From Collinsella sp. (GTDB lineage Bacteria; Actinomycetota; Coriobacteriia; Coriobacteriales; Coriobacteriaceae), in NCBI GenBank assembly GCA_019419625.1, contig DXZO01000030.1:5659-13780 (forward strand): a stretch of DNA of 8,122 nucleotides, written 5' to 3'. This document shows, piece after piece, positions 7,100 to 8,122 of this stretch; the stretch's first letter is position 1, and every line of letters begins with the position of its first letter. The notes under the pieces are model-generated. The model saw nothing but the letters and a program-made list of their open reading frames with translations, made no database searches and had not been told where the DNA came from. Position numbers and translations under genes: made by a program.

Positions 7100-8122
7100 C
7101 TAGAGGCTGTAGGTGACCACCTGAGGCTCGCACGGGTTGGCGAGGTCGACTTGCTCCACGCGGACGAACTTGACGGTCACGGCCTCAAAGCCCGCCTTGT
7201 GCAAAACATCAGCGTAGACGCGCGCCTGCAGGGCGTGCTTCTCCTGCAGCTGTTCCGGCGTCTCGTCCGGCGTGCCGCCCGTCTTGTAGTCGATGACCAG
7301 CGCGCATGACGAATCCGCCGGGTTCGTCGCCAAAGCATCGATGGCGCCCTCGGCATATGCACCGTAGCGAGCGATGTCCTCGTCCTCGCAGCCCAGCGAA
7401 AAGAACGGCACCTCGGCGCGAACGCACGGCCAGGCAAGCAGTTCGGCACGGACCGCCGACTTGAGCCAGCGATCCAGGGCAACGTCGGAGCGTTCGCGTT
7501 GCTCCGGCGTCAGGCGCCACAGGCGAGCCAGGGCGTCGGCACGCTCGGCGGGCAGCTCATTGGCACCCATCTCGATCAGCCACTGGCAGGCGGCATGGAA
7601 CGCCGAGCCCAGCGCCATGGGGTTGCCGGCGGGCTCAACGGCGGCCACGCCTGCATCCGTCATCTCGGAACCATCCGACTCCGCATCATCGCCGGCCTCG
7701 TCCATGGGCGCGTGTGCCTCGGCGGCACGGTCCTCGGACTCGGCATGCAGCGCCGCGGCAATTGACGAGTAGCTGTACGAATCGCGCGCCGGATACGGGC
7801 AGGTGCCCATGCGCACGCCCACCGCTTGGGGATACACGAGCTCAAACGCATCGGGCTCGGGGTCGGCAGGACCGGGAACGGCGGCGCGGGCATCCGCACC
7901 GGCGCCCTCCGGCTCCGCATCGCCGCGGACAAGCCTGCCCTCGGCATCCAGCGAAGCGTTGGCCTCAAACGCCTGCTCGCCAAAGGAAAAGTCCGCGAGC
8001 GAAATGAGCTCGTAGTCGCCCGGCTGGGAGTTGTCGAACACCAGGCGGTCGGCATCGAGCTGCGGCATGTCCAGAGTGTCGGTCGGCAAAATACGACGTA
8101 GCACGGCATAGGGCAGATCGGT
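7100..8122 (-). CDS. AddA/RecB-type helicase-nuclease, C-terminal PD-(D/E)XK nuclease portion (5' end cut by window edge)
   Basis: The frame is open from the right edge to a TAG at 7102-7100, giving 340 residues of a longer protein. A GTG at 8104 is an internal Val codon, since the frame continues upstream of it. RecB-family nuclease motifs occur in the right order (numbered from the window edge): GSAFH with His176, the Glu237 of AEVPFF, GAID with Asp262, VIDYKTGG with Asp278 and Lys280, and QARVY (299-303). This set binds metal and cuts DNA in RecB and AddA. The position at the extreme C-terminus and the lack of the clustered cysteines that bind the AddB iron-sulfur cluster favour AddA, in which a UvrD-like helicase precedes the nuclease. 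Such enzymes process double-strand breaks for recombination. An acidic, low-complexity linker (about 128-166) separates the SYSS segment from the first nuclease motif. The helicase half is not visible, so a solitary RecB-like nuclease fusion is possible. Confidence 0.82.
   Translation of the reverse strand, partial: TDLPYAVLRRILPTDTLDMPQLDADRLVFDNSQPGDYELISLADFSFGEQAFEANASLDAEGRLVRGDAEPEGAGADARAAVPGPADPEPDAFELVYPQAVGVRMGTCPYPARDSYSYSSIAAALHAESEDRAAEAHAPMDEAGDDAESDGSEMTDAGVAAVEPAGNPMALGSAFHAACQWLIEMGANELPAERADALARLWRLTPEQRERSDVALDRWLKSAVRAELLAWPCVRAEVPFFSLGCEDEDIARYGAYAEGAIDALATNPADSSCALVIDYKTGGTPDETPEQLQEKHALQARVYADVLHKAGFEAVTVKFVRVEQVDLANPCEPQVVTYSL

Noticed and set aside
7100..8104. Treating GTG at 8104 as the start of a complete 334-residue protein
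   Set aside because: The frame continues open to the window edge, and the protein is clearly the C-terminal part of a larger enzyme.
1..8122. tRNA, rRNA, CRISPR array, transposase or phage genes
   Set aside because: No tRNA-like fold, regularly spaced repeats or recognisable mobile-element protein was seen on either strand.

Overview
The window comes from a GC-rich bacterial chromosome. One sampled 60-base line inside dnaE (1141-1200) counts 38 G/C. DnaE is of the PHP-bearing, DnaE1-like kind and carries unusual insertions. A SWIM/SNF2-associated helicase, a DUF3284 protein and an AddA/RecB-type nuclease lie beside it. The mix suggests a Coriobacteriia actinobacterium, and Collinsella is my best guess. 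This is recognition from memory, not from a search.

All five genes lie on the minus strand, so transcription runs from high to low coordinates. In that order: (1) 8122-7100, the C-terminal end of an AddA/RecB-type helicase-nuclease with a complete set of nuclease motifs, cut by the right edge. (2) A 135-base gap holding a 63-base near-perfect inverted repeat (7026-7088) and a likely -10 box. (3) 6964-6455, a complete DUF3284 protein. (4) A 103-base gap with a small operator-like palindrome, then 6351-5152, a complete 12-TM-type MFS transporter in clearly AT-richer DNA (26 G/C of 60 in line 5161-5220), probably acquired by transfer. (5) A 240-base gap with a candidate promoter. (6) 4911-1108, complete dnaE, 1267 residues. 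(7) After 28 bases, 1079-1, the N-terminal part of a SWIM zinc-finger / SNF2-type helicase, cut by the left edge.

dnaE and the SNF2-like gene look co-transcribed. With the AddA-like gene they give the region a replication/repair flavour, interrupted by the transporter and the DUF3284 gene. I see no rRNA, tRNA, CRISPR array, transposase or phage gene. I do not see a convincing undescribed multi-gene system. The items most worth checking are the 63-base palindrome, the lineage-specific insertions in DnaE, and the AT-rich transporter island with its flanks.
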